A DNA stretch of 36,948 nt from Hyphomicrobiales bacterium. GTDB taxonomy: Bacteria; Pseudomonadota; Alphaproteobacteria; Rhizobiales; Beijerinckiaceae. The notes beneath the pieces were generated by a model. The model saw nothing but the letters and a program-made list of their open reading frames with translations, had not been told where the DNA came from and searched no databases. How positions within the stretch are numbered: position 1 is the stretch's first letter; every line of letters starts with the position of its first letter. The stretch spans positions 1 through 36,948 of the forward strand of contig JAPLOU010000009.1 of assembly GCA_026400535.1 (NCBI GenBank), in the 5' to 3' direction. The position numbers and the translations under genes were made by a program. Positions 1 to 8,575 of the stretch are shown piece by piece.

Positions 1-2
1 CG

Positions 3-2207
3 ACCTATTTTGTAGAGAAGATGATGGAAAGCGTCATGCACACGCTGATTGAAGCGTTCGTGCTCGTGGCGCTGGTGGTGCTTGTGTTCCTCGGCAGTGT
101 CCGCGCTACCATCATTCCGATCCTCGCCGTGCCCGTGGCCCTGATCGGCACGCTAGCCGTCATGCTGGCCATGGGTTTCTCGCTCAATAGTATCTCGCTG
201 CTGGCGCTGGTCCTCGCCATTGGCATCGTTGTCGACGACGCGATTGTCGTGGTGGAGGCGGTCGAGCACAAGCTGGAGTCGCATCCGGAGTTGAGCCCGG
301 CCGAGGCGACCGAGGCGGCGATGAAGGAGATTACTGCGCCCATCATTGCCATCACGCTCGTTCTGCTTTCGGTGTTCATCCCCACCGCGTTTATTCCCGG
401 CATAACGGGCGAGCTCTACAAGCAGTTTGCCGTTGCCGTTTCTGTATCGATGGTCATCTCCGCCTTCAATGCACTGACATTCTCTCCGGCGATGTGTGCG
501 GTGTTGCTGAAGCACAAGAGCGCGCCAAAGGGCGTGTTCCGGTTCTTCAATATTGGCGTCGACGCACTGCGCGGCGGCTTCATGCGTTTCATCGGGCCGA
601 TGGCCCGCAAGGCAGTGCTGACGCTGGTGCTGCTCGCCGGCTTTGCATTCGGTACCGGCTGGCTTGCGCACATTGTTCCTTCCGGCTTTCTGCCACTTGA
701 GGATCAGGGCGCGTTCATGGGCGAGATCCAGCTGCCTGCGGTGGCATCGACCGAACGGACGGGGCGTGTCGTCGATTCCATCCGCGATGTGGTGGCAAAG
801 CGCGAGGCAGTGCAGGATATCTTCGCCGTCACCGGTTCGTCGTTGCTTGATGGCGTCGCGTTGTCGAACAAAGCCTTCTTCGTCGTCACATTGAAGCCAT
901 TCGAAGAGCGCAAGGGCTTTGGCCAATCGGCCTTTGCCCTTATCGCCGACCTGAACAGGGAATTCGCGCAGCGCGGCGACGCCTTCGCCATCGCGTTCAA
1001 CTTACCGCCCATCCAGGGCCTTGGTTCAGGGTCAGGGTTTCAGGGGCTGATCACCAGCCTTGAGGGCGCCGACCCTGCCGTTCTGGCGCAGGTGGCCCGC
1101 AGCACCATGTTCAACGCCAATCAGGACGCGCGGCTCGCTGGTGTCTACACCACTTTCAGTGCGGATACGCCGCAACTCAAGGTGATCGTCGATCGCGAGA
1201 AGGCGCAAACCCTTGGCATCAGCATATCCAGCATTTTCTCCACCCTCCAGACGGTTCTGGGCGGCACCTATGTCAATGACTTTAACCTGTTCGGCCGAAC
1301 CTGGCAGGTGAATGTGCAGGCCGATGCCGCAGCGCGCATGTCGGTGTCGGACATCGAGCGCATAAGGGTCGCAACGGCGGCGGGCGATCTCGTGCCTCTC
1401 TCCAGCGTCACGACGGTCTCGCTGGTCACCGCTCCAGCCTTCGTGGTCAGATACAACAACCAGCGCGCGGTGATGATGAATGGCGGTCCGGCGCCCGGCA
1501 TGTCCTCCGGCACGGCCATCACCGCTATGGAACAGGTGACGAAGCAGACGCTGCCGCGCGGATTCAACTTCGAATGGACCGGCACGGCCTTCCAGGAAAA
1601 ACTGGCTGGCGGTCAGACAAGCATAGTCCTGATTCTTGCGCTGGTGTTCGCCTATCTGTGCCTCGTCGGACTCTACGAGAGCTGGAGCATCCCCATCGCC
1701 GTGCTGCTCTCGGTCATTGCCGGTCTCCTTGGCGCGATGCTCTCGCTCAAGATCACCGGGCTTGACAACAATATCTTCGCGCAGGTGGGCGTGGTGATCC
1801 TGATCGCACTGGCGGCGAAGAACGCCATTCTTATTGTTGAATTTGCGATGGAATGCCGCGCCAGGGGCATGGGAATCGTTGAATCGGCGATAGAGGCGGC
1901 GAAACTGCGCTTCCGAGCGGTGATGATGACGTCCTTCGCCTTCATTCTGGGTCTCTTGCCGCTGGTACTGGCCAGCGGGGCCGGGGCGGCGACCCAGCGC
2001 GCGGTTGGAACGGCGGTGTTTGGCGGCATGCTAGCTTCGGCGATTTTCGGCCTGCTGCTGATCCCGGGCCTCTATGTCGTGTTCCAGTGGCTGCGTGAAA
2101 CGGTGAAGGCCCGGTTCAGTTCTTTGACACGGGGGGTGTCTCCGACAGAAGCGAAGTATGCGCCTTCTGATTGCGAGCCGCTAAACACGCGTCGTGAGGA
2201 GCCCTAG
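3..2207 (+). CDS. RND efflux transporter permease, HAE1/AcrB-MexF type (5' end outside window)
   Basis: This is the inner-membrane pump of a tripartite RND drug or hydrophobe efflux system, which exchanges protons for substrate and works with a periplasmic adaptor and an outer membrane channel. The reading frame is open to the left edge (T-Y-F-V-E-K precedes the first Met at 21), so the first third (family length about 1040) is missing. The visible part starts just before transmembrane helix 2. The proton-relay aspartate pair lies in GIVVDDAIVVVE (codons 234-239) and the relay lysine in ALAAKNAILIVEFA (codon 1818). Between them is a large periplasmic loop with the GSGSGFQGL stretch, and the C-terminal helices follow. 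The adaptor gene would be expected upstream, outside the window. A terminator follows. The family is clear, but the substrate cannot be read from the sequence. Confidence 0.95.
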   Translation, partial: TYFVEKMMESVMHTLIEAFVLVALVVLVFLGSVRATIIPILAVPVALIGTLAVMLAMGFSLNSISLLALVLAIGIVVDDAIVVVEAVEHKLESHPELSPAEATEAAMKEITAPIIAITLVLLSVFIPTAFIPGITGELYKQFAVAVSVSMVISAFNALTFSPAMCAVLLKHKSAPKGVFRFFNIGVDALRGGFMRFIGPMARKAVLTLVLLAGFAFGTGWLAHIVPSGFLPLEDQGAFMGEIQLPAVASTERTGRVVDSIRDVVAKREAVQDIFAVTGSSLLDGVALSNKAFFVVTLKPFEERKGFGQSAFALIADLNREFAQRGDAFAIAFNLPPIQGLGSGSGFQGLITSLEGADPAVLAQVARSTMFNANQDARLAGVYTTFSADTPQLKVIVDREKAQTLGISISSIFSTLQTVLGGTYVNDFNLFGRTWQVNVQADAAARMSVSDIERIRVATAAGDLVPLSSVTTVSLVTAPAFVVRYNNQRAVMMNGGPAPGMSSGTAITAMEQVTKQTLPRGFNFEWTGTAFQEKLAGGQTSIVLILALVFAYLCLVGLYESWSIPIAVLLSVIAGLLGAMLSLKITGLDNNIFAQVGVVILIALAAKNAILIVEFAMECRARGMGIVESAIEAAKLRFRAVMMTSFAFILGLLPLVLASGAGAATQRAVGTAVFGGMLASAIFGLLLIPGLYVVFQWLRETVKARFSSLTRGVSPTEAKYAPSDCEPLNTRREEP

Positions 2208-2241
2208 CAGCCTGTCGGGCTGAACTCAAAATTCGGGCTTG

Positions 2242-2264
2242 CGGCGTGGCTTCGCCGATTTTTT
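2242..2264 (+). terminator. Rho-independent terminator after the RND gene
   Basis: A CGGCG arm at 2242-2246, a six-base loop and a CGCCG arm at 2253-2257 are followed by ATTTTTT. It lies 35 bases after the efflux gene stop, in the gap between two convergent genes. A weaker hairpin (CAGCC/GGCTG, 2208-2222) comes directly after the stop codon. Confidence 0.6.
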
Positions 2265-2355
2265 GGGGCGGCATGTTTGAGCGAGTGTCAGGAGCGCAGC
2301 CGTGTGCGCGCTCTGTCCGCCTTCCCGCCCTGCCTGTTTTGGCCTGCATCTTCCC

Positions 2356-3273
2356 TCATGCCGCGTGGCTGTGCAGGCAATGCTGCGCAATATCGGCATG
2401 GGTGCCGAACCAGACCGCGCCTTTGCCCGAGACCCGGCTCTTGGCCTTGATGTGCCGGATCAGTTCCTCAAGGATGAAGATACGCGAGCGGTAGGTGATG
2501 ACGTGCGGATGCATGGTCAGCAGGAACAGCCCGCCATCCTCATAGGCCCGGTCGAACTCCCGGATGAAGATGTCGAGCACGGCAGGAGGCGAGGTATAGG
2601 GCCGCAGGGCTTGATGCCGGTTCATGTTGAAATAGGGGGCGTCATCGCGGATCCATTCGACCGGCAGTTCGACGATGCCGGTCGGCTCGCCATTCTCAAC
2701 CAGTTCATAGGGATCATCATCGGCCATCAGCGATGAATCATAGATGAGGCCGAGTTCACGCTGGATTCTGAGCGTTGCCGGCGAGAAATCCCATGAAGGC
2801 GTCCGCATGCCAACCGGCCGCTTTCCGGTGATGGCTTCGAGCGCGTCTGCGGCGCGACAGTGCAGATCGCGCTCGACGGCTTCGGGCAGGACCGAGTTGA
2901 GTTCATGGATCCAGCCATGCAGCCCGATCTCGTGGCCTTCGGCGATGACGCGGCGCTGCTCTTCAGGATAAAGCTTGGCCGCGACGGCGGGGACAAAGAA
3001 ACTTGCCTTGATGTCCTCGCGCTTCAGAAGATCGAGAATGCGCGGTACGCCGACGCGGCTGCCATATTGACCCCATGACAGGCGACCGATCGAGTTGCCG
3101 CCATCGCGCAGTTCATTGGTGTCGTGGTCGCTGTCGAACGACAGGGCCACAGCGCAACGCGCACCCCCTGGCCAGGATGCGGGCTTGAGCGACCGACCGG
3201 CGCGGACCTGATCGACGCGCCTGCGCCATTCCTCTTCGGGCCATTCCCAGCATTCCATCGGTCTATTCACCAT
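2356..3273 (-). CDS. polysaccharide deacetylase (NodB-homology) family hydrolase
   Basis: This is a predicted metal-dependent carbohydrate-esterase-4-fold hydrolase, about 305 residues. The metal site is visible: Asp in LSFDSDHDT (residues 47-49) and the His pair in GLHGWIH (119 and 123). The conserved RTPSWDFSP and LTMHPH segments follow. The N-terminal WPEEEWRRRV start and the absence of a signal peptide resemble the cytoplasmic PgdA/PuuE-like branch, whose members act on peptidoglycan-like sugars or on cyclic amides such as allantoin, so deacetylation of a polymer is not assured. The frame is open further upstream, but earlier starts would lie deep in the preceding ATPase gene. The ATG at 3273 overlaps that gene by 11 bases. 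It is the last gene of the seven-gene minus-strand operon, which suggests that it processes the imported compound. Confidence 0.85.
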   Translation of the reverse strand: MVNRPMECWEWPEEEWRRRVDQVRAGRSLKPASWPGGARCAVALSFDSDHDTNELRDGGNSIGRLSWGQYGSRVGVPRILDLLKREDIKASFFVPAVAAKLYPEEQRRVIAEGHEIGLHGWIHELNSVLPEAVERDLHCRAADALEAITGKRPVGMRTPSWDFSPATLRIQRELGLIYDSSLMADDDPYELVENGEPTGIVELPVEWIRDDAPYFNMNRHQALRPYTSPPAVLDIFIREFDRAYEDGGLFLLTMHPHVITYRSRIFILEELIRHIKAKSRVSGKGAVWFGTHADIAQHCLHSHAA

Positions 3274-4273
3274 CAGAAAGAGGAAAGTGGCAGGAGACGG
3301 CATGATGCCTGCCGTCAAGCTGCGGTGGTTCCGTGCTGCAACGGGCCTGGACGAAAGGGCAGCGCAGATGGAAGTGGCAGCCGGAGGGCGGTGATAGAGG
3401 AGAGGGCAGTTCCCCCTGAATCGGCTTGAAAGTGACCAGCTCATCGCTGCCTGTCACCAGCTTGGGTACGGAATCAAGCAAGGCGCGCGTATAGGGGTGG
3501 CGCGGATTGGCGAAGATGGCCGGGGTCGGGCCGAGTTCCACGATCCGGCCAAGATACATGATCGCGACCCTGTCGGAGATGTGGCGCACCACGCCGAGAT
3601 CATGGCTGATGAAGAGCATTGTCAGTCCAAGCTCGCGTCTGAGCTTGAGGAACAGATTGATGATCTGTGCCTGGATCGAGACATCGAGCGACGCCACCGG
3701 CTCGTCGCAGACCAGCACGTCCGGCTGCATGGCCAGCGCCCGTGCAATCGCCACGCGCTGGCGCTGGCCGCCGGAGAACTGGTGCGGAAAGCGGTCGGCT
3801 GCCTCTGCCGGCAGGCCCACTGCCAACAGCCAGCGCGTGACATAGGCCCGTGCGTCAACCTTGCTGACGAGGTGATGGGCGAGGGGACCTTCGCTGATCG
3901 TCTCGCCGATGCGCACACGCGGATCCAGCGATGCGAAGGGGTCCTGAAACACCATCTGGATGCGCGTTGTCGTCTTCAGCGGCTTTGAGCCGGACCCCAT
4001 CACAGCCAGACCGTCGATCATGGCGGAGCCGTTGCTGGGCGGATGGATACCGGCGATCACGCGGCCGAGCGTAGACTTTCCGCAACCCGATTCCCCGACC
4101 AGTCCCAGGACTTCACCGTTGCGGATGTCGAAGGAGACCGCGTCCACAGCATGGACTGTCCGCGTGTCGATGGGGCTGCCAAGCCATGCGGCGACGCGTT
4201 CGCCAAGACTGACGGAAGGCGTAAAGCGCTTCGAGACGCTGTCGATCTCAACAAGGGCGCGGGTTTCGCTCAT
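3263..4273 (-). CDS. dppF: ABC transporter ATP-binding protein, DppF/OppF type
   Basis: This is the second ATPase of a dipeptide/oligopeptide-type ABC importer, 336 residues, on the cytoplasmic face. In order it has Walker A GESGCGKS (60-67), Q-loop QDPFASLDPR, signature QFSGGQRQR, Walker B VLVCDEPVASLD, switch histidine SHDLGVV and the C-terminal oligopeptide-type motif NPRHPYTRALL with a Cys-rich tail. The start is ATG 4273, which forms an ATGA overlap with the stop of the partner ATPase. A longer open frame exists upstream but runs inside that gene. The symbol is assigned by similarity of type; the substrate need not be a dipeptide. Confidence 0.93.
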   Translation of the reverse strand: MSETRALVEIDSVSKRFTPSVSLGERVAAWLGSPIDTRTVHAVDAVSFDIRNGEVLGLVGESGCGKSTLGRVIAGIHPPSNGSAMIDGLAVMGSGSKPLKTTTRIQMVFQDPFASLDPRVRIGETISEGPLAHHLVSKVDARAYVTRWLLAVGLPAEAADRFPHQFSGGQRQRVAIARALAMQPDVLVCDEPVASLDVSIQAQIINLFLKLRRELGLTMLFISHDLGVVRHISDRVAIMYLGRIVELGPTPAIFANPRHPYTRALLDSVPKLVTGSDELVTFKPIQGELPSPLSPPSGCHFHLRCPFVQARCSTEPPQLDGRHHAVSCHFPLSDGE

Positions 4274-5262
4274 GGCCTTGCCTCGCTCGCCGGCACCGGC
4301 AGGTCGAGCGGATGGTGGCAACGGAAGGCGCGGGCGCCATCGGTGGCAAAAGCCGGCAACAGGGTGCAGTCGTCCTGCGCATGGGTGCATCGCGGCCGGA
4401 AAGAGCATCCTACGGGGAGATTGACGAGCGACGGCATCGCGCCGGGGATCTGTACGAGATCCTGCCCCGGCTTTGCGAAGCCGGGCAGCGAGTTGAGCAG
4501 CCCCCTGGTATAGGGATGGTGCGGTTGCCTGAGGACGGCGGCAATCGGACCGGTTTCGATCAGGCGGCCGGCATACATGACCAGTAGGCGCGATGCGACC
4601 GAGGAGACCGTTGCCAGATCATGGCTGATCCAGATCATCGCCGTGCCGAGTCTCGCGGCCAGTGATTTCATCTCCGTGAGGATCTGGGCCTGGATCGAGA
4701 CATCAAGCGCCGTTGTCGGCTCATCGCAGATGATCAGCCTGGGACGGTTGAGCAGCGCGATGGCGATGGCCACGCGCTGGCGCATACCGCCCGAAAACTG
4801 GTGGGGATAGGCCTCAATTCGGCGCGCTGCATCGGGGATGCCAACGATGGTGAGAACATCAATGCAGCGGTGCGTCGCAGCTGCTTTGCTCATGCTCTCA
4901 TGCGCGGCGATGGCAAGGCGCATCTGGGTGCCGATGGTCAGGACCGGGTTGAGCGTTGCGGACGGGTCCTGGAACACCATGGCAATCTCGCGCCCGCGCA
5001 CAGAGCGCAGGTCGGCATGACTGAGCCCGACCAGTTCGCGGCCATTAAGCTTCACAGAGCCGGACACGATGCGCCCAGGTGGATCGATCAGCCCAAGGAT
5101 TGAAAAGCCCGTGACCGACTTGCCGGAGCCAGACTCGCCGACGAGACCGACAATCTCGCCCTCCGACACCGAAAACGACACGTCCTCGACGGCGTTGAGC
5201 GCGCCGGAGCGGGTCTCGAACCGCGTGGTGAGGCCTGAGACTTCCAGAAGTCGGGAACTCAT
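4270..5262 (-). CDS. dppD: ABC transporter ATP-binding protein, DppD/OppD type
   Basis: This is the first ATPase of the peptide-type importer, 330 residues. Walker A is GESGSGKS (42-49), followed by QDPSATLNP, QFSGGMRQR, Walker B LIICDEPTTALD, ISHDLATV, and the oligopeptide-type C-terminal region QPHHPYTRGLL with a Cys-containing tail (CSFRPRCTHA), as in DppD proteins that carry an iron-sulfur or metal-binding Cys cluster. ATG 5262 overlaps the permease stop by four bases (ATGA) and its own stop overlaps the next start in the same way, so the four transporter genes are probably translated in a coupled fashion. Confidence 0.94.
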   Translation of the reverse strand: MSSRLLEVSGLTTRFETRSGALNAVEDVSFSVSEGEIVGLVGESGSGKSVTGFSILGLIDPPGRIVSGSVKLNGRELVGLSHADLRSVRGREIAMVFQDPSATLNPVLTIGTQMRLAIAAHESMSKAAATHRCIDVLTIVGIPDAARRIEAYPHQFSGGMRQRVAIAIALLNRPRLIICDEPTTALDVSIQAQILTEMKSLAARLGTAMIWISHDLATVSSVASRLLVMYAGRLIETGPIAAVLRQPHHPYTRGLLNSLPGFAKPGQDLVQIPGAMPSLVNLPVGCSFRPRCTHAQDDCTLLPAFATDGARAFRCHHPLDLPVPASEARP

Positions 5263-6137
5263 CGCTTCAGCCTCGGGTTGAGTTGATCCCGGACCTGATC
5301 TCCGACCAGGTTGATGGCAACGATGAGGATGATGAGTGCCAGGCCGGGATAGATCGAGATCCAGTAGCGCCCGGACAGCATGTACTGGAAGCCATTGGCG
5401 ATCAGCATGCCCAGCGACGGTTCGGTGACCGGCAGGCCAAGCCCCAGAAAAGACAAGGTCGCTTCAAGCGCGATCGAGTTGGCCACCTGCACGGTGGCGA
5501 CAACGATCAGCGGGGGCAGGCAATTGGGCAGGATGTGCCGGAAGACGACGCGGCTGGCCTTCAAGGGCGTCGACAGCGCGGCATCCACATAGTCCTTGGA
5601 ACGTTCGGTCGAGGCGGCGCCATGAGCCGTGCGCGCGAAATAGGCGTATTGTGCCGTCACCAGCGCCGTGATGAGGGGCCATTTGCCTTGCCCCAGCAAG
5701 GCTGCCAGCACCAGCGCCAGCAGGATGGCCGGGAAGGACAGCTGGAGGTCGATGATGCGCATGATCAGCGCCTCGACGCGGCCGCCCAGGAAGGCGGCGA
5801 AGGCGCCGAGCGTGGCCCCGAGCGCGAAGGCGATCGCCCCGGCAATCAGCCCGATCTGGATCGAGATGCGCAGGCCATACAGGATGGCCGACAGCAGGTC
5901 ACGGCCCTGGGCGTCGGTGCCAAGCCAATGGGTGAAGCCCTTGGAGCCGACAAAGCCGGGCGGACGACGCGCATCCATCAGCACGAGATTGGCCAGGTCA
6001 TAGGGGTTCTGCGGAGAAATCACCGGCGCCGCGATCGCCAACGCGCTGATCAGCAGCACCACGCCCAGCGCGACGAGCGCCACCCTGTTGGTGCGGAATT
6101 CATCCCAGAAGCGGGCCAGCGGCGTTGACCGGTCCAT
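5259..6137 (-). CDS. dppC: ABC transporter permease, DppC/OppC type
   Basis: This is an inner-membrane permease of the importer, 292 residues, with one N-terminal helix (VALVALGVVLLISALAI) and then the five-helix BPD domain. The family motifs HWLGTDAQGRDLLS before the domain and the EAA-type cytoplasmic loop around YVDAALSTPLKASRVVFRH are present. The true start is the ATG at 6137, whose A is the last base of the upstream TGA (TGATG). A TTG three bases earlier would add one residue and is less likely. It pairs with the DppB-type permease directly upstream. Confidence 0.93.
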   Translation of the reverse strand: MDRSTPLARFWDEFRTNRVALVALGVVLLISALAIAAPVISPQNPYDLANLVLMDARRPPGFVGSKGFTHWLGTDAQGRDLLSAILYGLRISIQIGLIAGAIAFALGATLGAFAAFLGGRVEALIMRIIDLQLSFPAILLALVLAALLGQGKWPLITALVTAQYAYFARTAHGAASTERSKDYVDAALSTPLKASRVVFRHILPNCLPPLIVVATVQVANSIALEATLSFLGLGLPVTEPSLGMLIANGFQYMLSGRYWISIYPGLALIILIVAINLVGDQVRDQLNPRLKR

Positions 6138-7111
6138 CAACTGGCCCTCCTTGTGCGCAGCCTTGGATCAAGCGCCGCATAGGCGATGTCGACGGTCAGG
6201 TTGATCATGATGAAGAAGAAGGCGACCAGCATCAGATAGGCGACCATGACCGGCCGATCGAGCGTGGCGATCGAGTCGATGATCAGCTTGCCGACGCCGG
6301 GCCACGAGAAAATCGTCTCGGTGACGACCGCGAAGGCGAGGGTCGAGCCCAGTTCAAGCCCGAAAACGGTCACGATCGGGATGGCGATGAGCCGCAGCAC
6401 GTGGCGGCTGAGGATCGTCCACTCGCTCTCGCCAGCGGCGCGCGCGAATTTCACCGTGTCGGTCAGCATCGTTTCCCGTGTCCCGGCGCGCGCGAGGCGA
6501 ACCATCATGGCAAACTTGAACAGGGACAGGTTGAGGGCCGGCAAGAACAGGTGCGTCAGCCCGTTCCAGGTGACGAAGCTCCACTCAACGCCGAACAGGG
6601 TGGCAGTCTCGCCCCTGTTGCCGGCCGGGAGCCAGCCCAACGTCACGGCGAAGGTGAAGATCAGCACCAGCCCGATCCAGAATGTTGGTACCGAAAAGCC
6701 GAGGATCGATACCGCCATGATCGTTTTCGAGATCGGGCTGTCGGGACGGTAGCCAGCGTAAATACCGAGCGGCACGCCGAGCAGCGTTGCGCCGAAGACC
6801 GCAGCGAGCGTAAGTTCGATGGTGGCCGGTAGGCGCGAGAAGATCAGGTCGAGAACAGGCATGTTGTAGACAAAGGAACGACCGAAATTGCCGCTCAGCA
6901 GGCGCGCAAGGAAGTCGAGATACTGTTTCCAGAGTGGCTGATCGAGGCCATAGGCGCGGATGGTTTGCTCCCGGATGATCTGGGTCGCATCGGGTGAGAT
7001 CAGCACATCGATCGGGTTGCCGACGGCATAGACGCCCATGAAAACGAGCGCCGAAATGACCAGCATGACCACAAGCGCCTGCAGCACGCGCTGAATGACG
7101 AAGCCTAGCAT
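6137..7111 (-). CDS. dppB: ABC transporter permease, DppB/OppB type
   Basis: This is the first permease of the importer, 324 residues. It opens with the typical MLGFVIQRVLQALVVM helix, carries the PLWKQYLDFLARLLSGNFG segment of DppB proteins and ends with the EAA-like loop and two helices (MVAYLMLVAFFFIMINL). The ATG at 7111 is preferred over a TTG at 7150, because the latter would add a charged extension in front of the first helix and run back over the end of the upstream gene. A GGAG lies about 13 bases upstream of the ATG. The gap to the upstream amidohydrolase stop is 19 bases, so this belongs to the same operon. Confidence 0.93.
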   Translation of the reverse strand: MLGFVIQRVLQALVVMLVISALVFMGVYAVGNPIDVLISPDATQIIREQTIRAYGLDQPLWKQYLDFLARLLSGNFGRSFVYNMPVLDLIFSRLPATIELTLAAVFGATLLGVPLGIYAGYRPDSPISKTIMAVSILGFSVPTFWIGLVLIFTFAVTLGWLPAGNRGETATLFGVEWSFVTWNGLTHLFLPALNLSLFKFAMMVRLARAGTRETMLTDTVKFARAAGESEWTILSRHVLRLIAIPIVTVFGLELGSTLAFAVVTETIFSWPGVGKLIIDSIATLDRPVMVAYLMLVAFFFIMINLTVDIAYAALDPRLRTRRAS

Positions 7112-7130
7112 GGCCGGAATGCTCCGGTGC

Positions 7131-7832
7131 TCACGCCCATCCCTCGGCAATCACCGCACGGGTTTCGGCAACGGCCGTTTGCCAGATTGACAGCATCTCT
7201 TCGTCGGAGCGCTGATAAAAGCCGCCATAATTGCCGTCGCCCAGCAGCGTCTTCTTGGCACCGGGATCCAGCTGCTGGAAGCGGACCAAGTCGAGCATCG
7301 GTTTTTGTGTCTGTGGCATGGCGATGTTGCCGAGCCGGGTCCATGGGAAATTCTCCATCCAGGAGGCGTGGCTGGCGACCGGATCGATGCTCTGTACATG
7401 GGCCATGGTCTTTGGCGCGCTCCACCAGTTGTGCCATTTCACCTGGATACCCCGGTTGCGATCGAGCCATTCAAGAACTGCGCCATGGGCAGGCGAGTTG
7501 CCGCCATGGCCGTTGACGATGGTGATCCTGCGAAATCCCGAGCGCACCATGCCATCGAGGACATCGGTGATCACGGCGCACAGGGTGGAGAGTTTCAGCG
7601 TCACCGTGCCGGGGTAGTCCACGAAGCTTGGCGTCAGCCCATAACTGATGACAGGGAACATCGGGATGGATAGGCCGTCGATCGCATCCAGCGCCACCTT
7701 CTCGGCGAGAATGGCGTCAACGCATAGGCTCAGATGGGCATGCTGCTCGGTGGAGCCGACGGGGAGGACGGCGCGGTCGTCGCGTCGTGCATGGGCCTCG
7801 ACCTGCATCCAGTTCATGTCAGCAAGACGCAT
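7131..7832 (-). CDS. creatininase-family amidohydrolase
   Basis: This is a predicted binuclear-metal amidohydrolase of the creatininase fold, 233 residues, near the family's usual length. The metal-binding motif is GSTEQHAHLSLCVD with Glu29, His31 and Asp39, and NGHGGN holds His109. The later SHASWMENFPW segment supplies the downstream His/Glu region. The first motif is one residue shorter than the common EQHGPHLPxxTD form, a variant that I believe is typical of members encoded beside peptide-type transporters. Family members open cyclic amides or hydrolyse formamides, so cleavage of a lactam or amide bond in the imported substrate is a reasonable inference. True creatinine use is not implied. 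A GGGAGAAC site sits seven bases before ATG 7832, and the marR stop is two bases upstream. Confidence 0.88.
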   Translation of the reverse strand: MRLADMNWMQVEAHARRDDRAVLPVGSTEQHAHLSLCVDAILAEKVALDAIDGLSIPMFPVISYGLTPSFVDYPGTVTLKLSTLCAVITDVLDGMVRSGFRRITIVNGHGGNSPAHGAVLEWLDRNRGIQVKWHNWWSAPKTMAHVQSIDPVASHASWMENFPWTRLGNIAMPQTQKPMLDLVRFQQLDPGAKKTLLGDGNYGGFYQRSDEEMLSIWQTAVAETRAVIAEGWA

Positions 7833-7834
7833 CG

Positions 7835-8437
7835 TCAGTTCTCCCGGCGTGAAGGGGGTGGGGTGCGTTCGGGCACATCGACCTCGAACATTGCCAGCAC
7901 GACCTTGGCCATCAGCGCCGAGAGCGTTTCGCGTTCGACGAGGCTGAGCGGCGCCAGCATCTCTTCTTCAAGTGCCACAAAGCGCGGCAGGGCCTCTTCG
8001 TAGACGGCGCGCCCGGCGGGCGAGAGCGACAGGAACTGCTGGCGGCGATCGATGGCGTCTGTGCGGCGCATGATGTAGCCCAGCTTGTTCAGCCGCTTGA
8101 CGGCGCGGCTCAACGTGTTCTTGGCAAACGCGGTCGACGCCGAGATTTCGCTGGCAGTGATGCCGTCCTGAAGGCTGAGCGAAAAGATCACCACGAACTC
8201 GATGCGGGCCAGCCCGAAGCGCTCCTCGACCCAGCCGTAGAGCGGCTGGTTGTAGCGCAGCGCGAGGTAGTTGAAGCGCGCCGCAAATCCGCAGGGGTTC
8301 TTCCACAGCCGCGCATGGGTGAAGGCGTCAAGCCGCTGGCGCGACAGTAGGTCTGCTCCTGTGCCTTCCGGCAAGGTGCCGATCTCGGCATCGTTCGCCG
8401 ACGTCTCCTGCGGTTTGGGTCTCGATAGTACCATCAT
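7835..8437 (-). CDS. MarR-family transcriptional regulator
   Basis: This is a winged-helix repressor-type protein of about 200 residues, a little longer than usual because of a roughly 45-residue N-terminal extension. The DNA-binding part is visible as DGITASEISASTAFAKNTLSRAVKRL-type helices followed by the wing YIMRRTDAIDRRQQFLSLS, with the aspartate-arginine pair typical of MarR proteins. It is the first gene of the minus arm and is divergent from the binding-protein gene, so it is the obvious regulator of both arms. Start choice: two ATGs (8437 and 8434) follow a GGAAAG, which spaces best with the second. A TTG at 8461 lies inside the predicted promoter and is rejected. Confidence 0.87.
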   Translation of the reverse strand: MMVLSRPKPQETSANDAEIGTLPEGTGADLLSRQRLDAFTHARLWKNPCGFAARFNYLALRYNQPLYGWVEERFGLARIEFVVIFSLSLQDGITASEISASTAFAKNTLSRAVKRLNKLGYIMRRTDAIDRRQQFLSLSPAGRAVYEEALPRFVALEEEMLAPLSLVERETLSALMAKVVLAMFEVDVPERTPPPSRREN

Positions 8438-8461
8438 GAACTTTCCGATGCCTGAGACCAA

Positions 8462-8522
8462 ACTATAGCGGCAAAAATTGGTTCCACAAGGAATTGACTG
8501 TCACGAAAGTTGGGCGTTGAAT
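8462..8522. promoter_or_regulatory. divergent promoter region with candidate MarR operator
   Basis: In the 138-base gap between marR and the binding-protein gene, a plus-strand promoter can be drawn as TTGACT (8494-8499), 17 bases, TTGAAT (8517-8522). A minus-strand promoter can be drawn as TTGTGG (8489-8484), 16 bases, TATAGT (8467-8462). The inverted repeat TTCC-ACAA-GGAA (8482-8493) covers the minus-strand -35 and abuts the plus-strand -35, so one bound dimer could block both. The motifs are seen directly; their function is inferred. Confidence 0.45.
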
Positions 8523-8575
8523 GCGCCCAGTCCCTGTGCCGCACTGGCATCAGGTCAGCTTCCCGGGAGAATCTC

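Noticed and set aside
5283..6832. Plus-strand frames of 281 and 235 codons opposite the dppC and dppB genes
   Set aside because: Highly charged, Gln/Asp/Arg-rich translations without motifs, antisense to well-defined permeases.
8438..8461. TTG start at 8461 for the marR gene
   Set aside because: It would overlap the predicted transcription start and lacks a ribosome site; the ATG pair at 8437/8434 follows GGAAAG.
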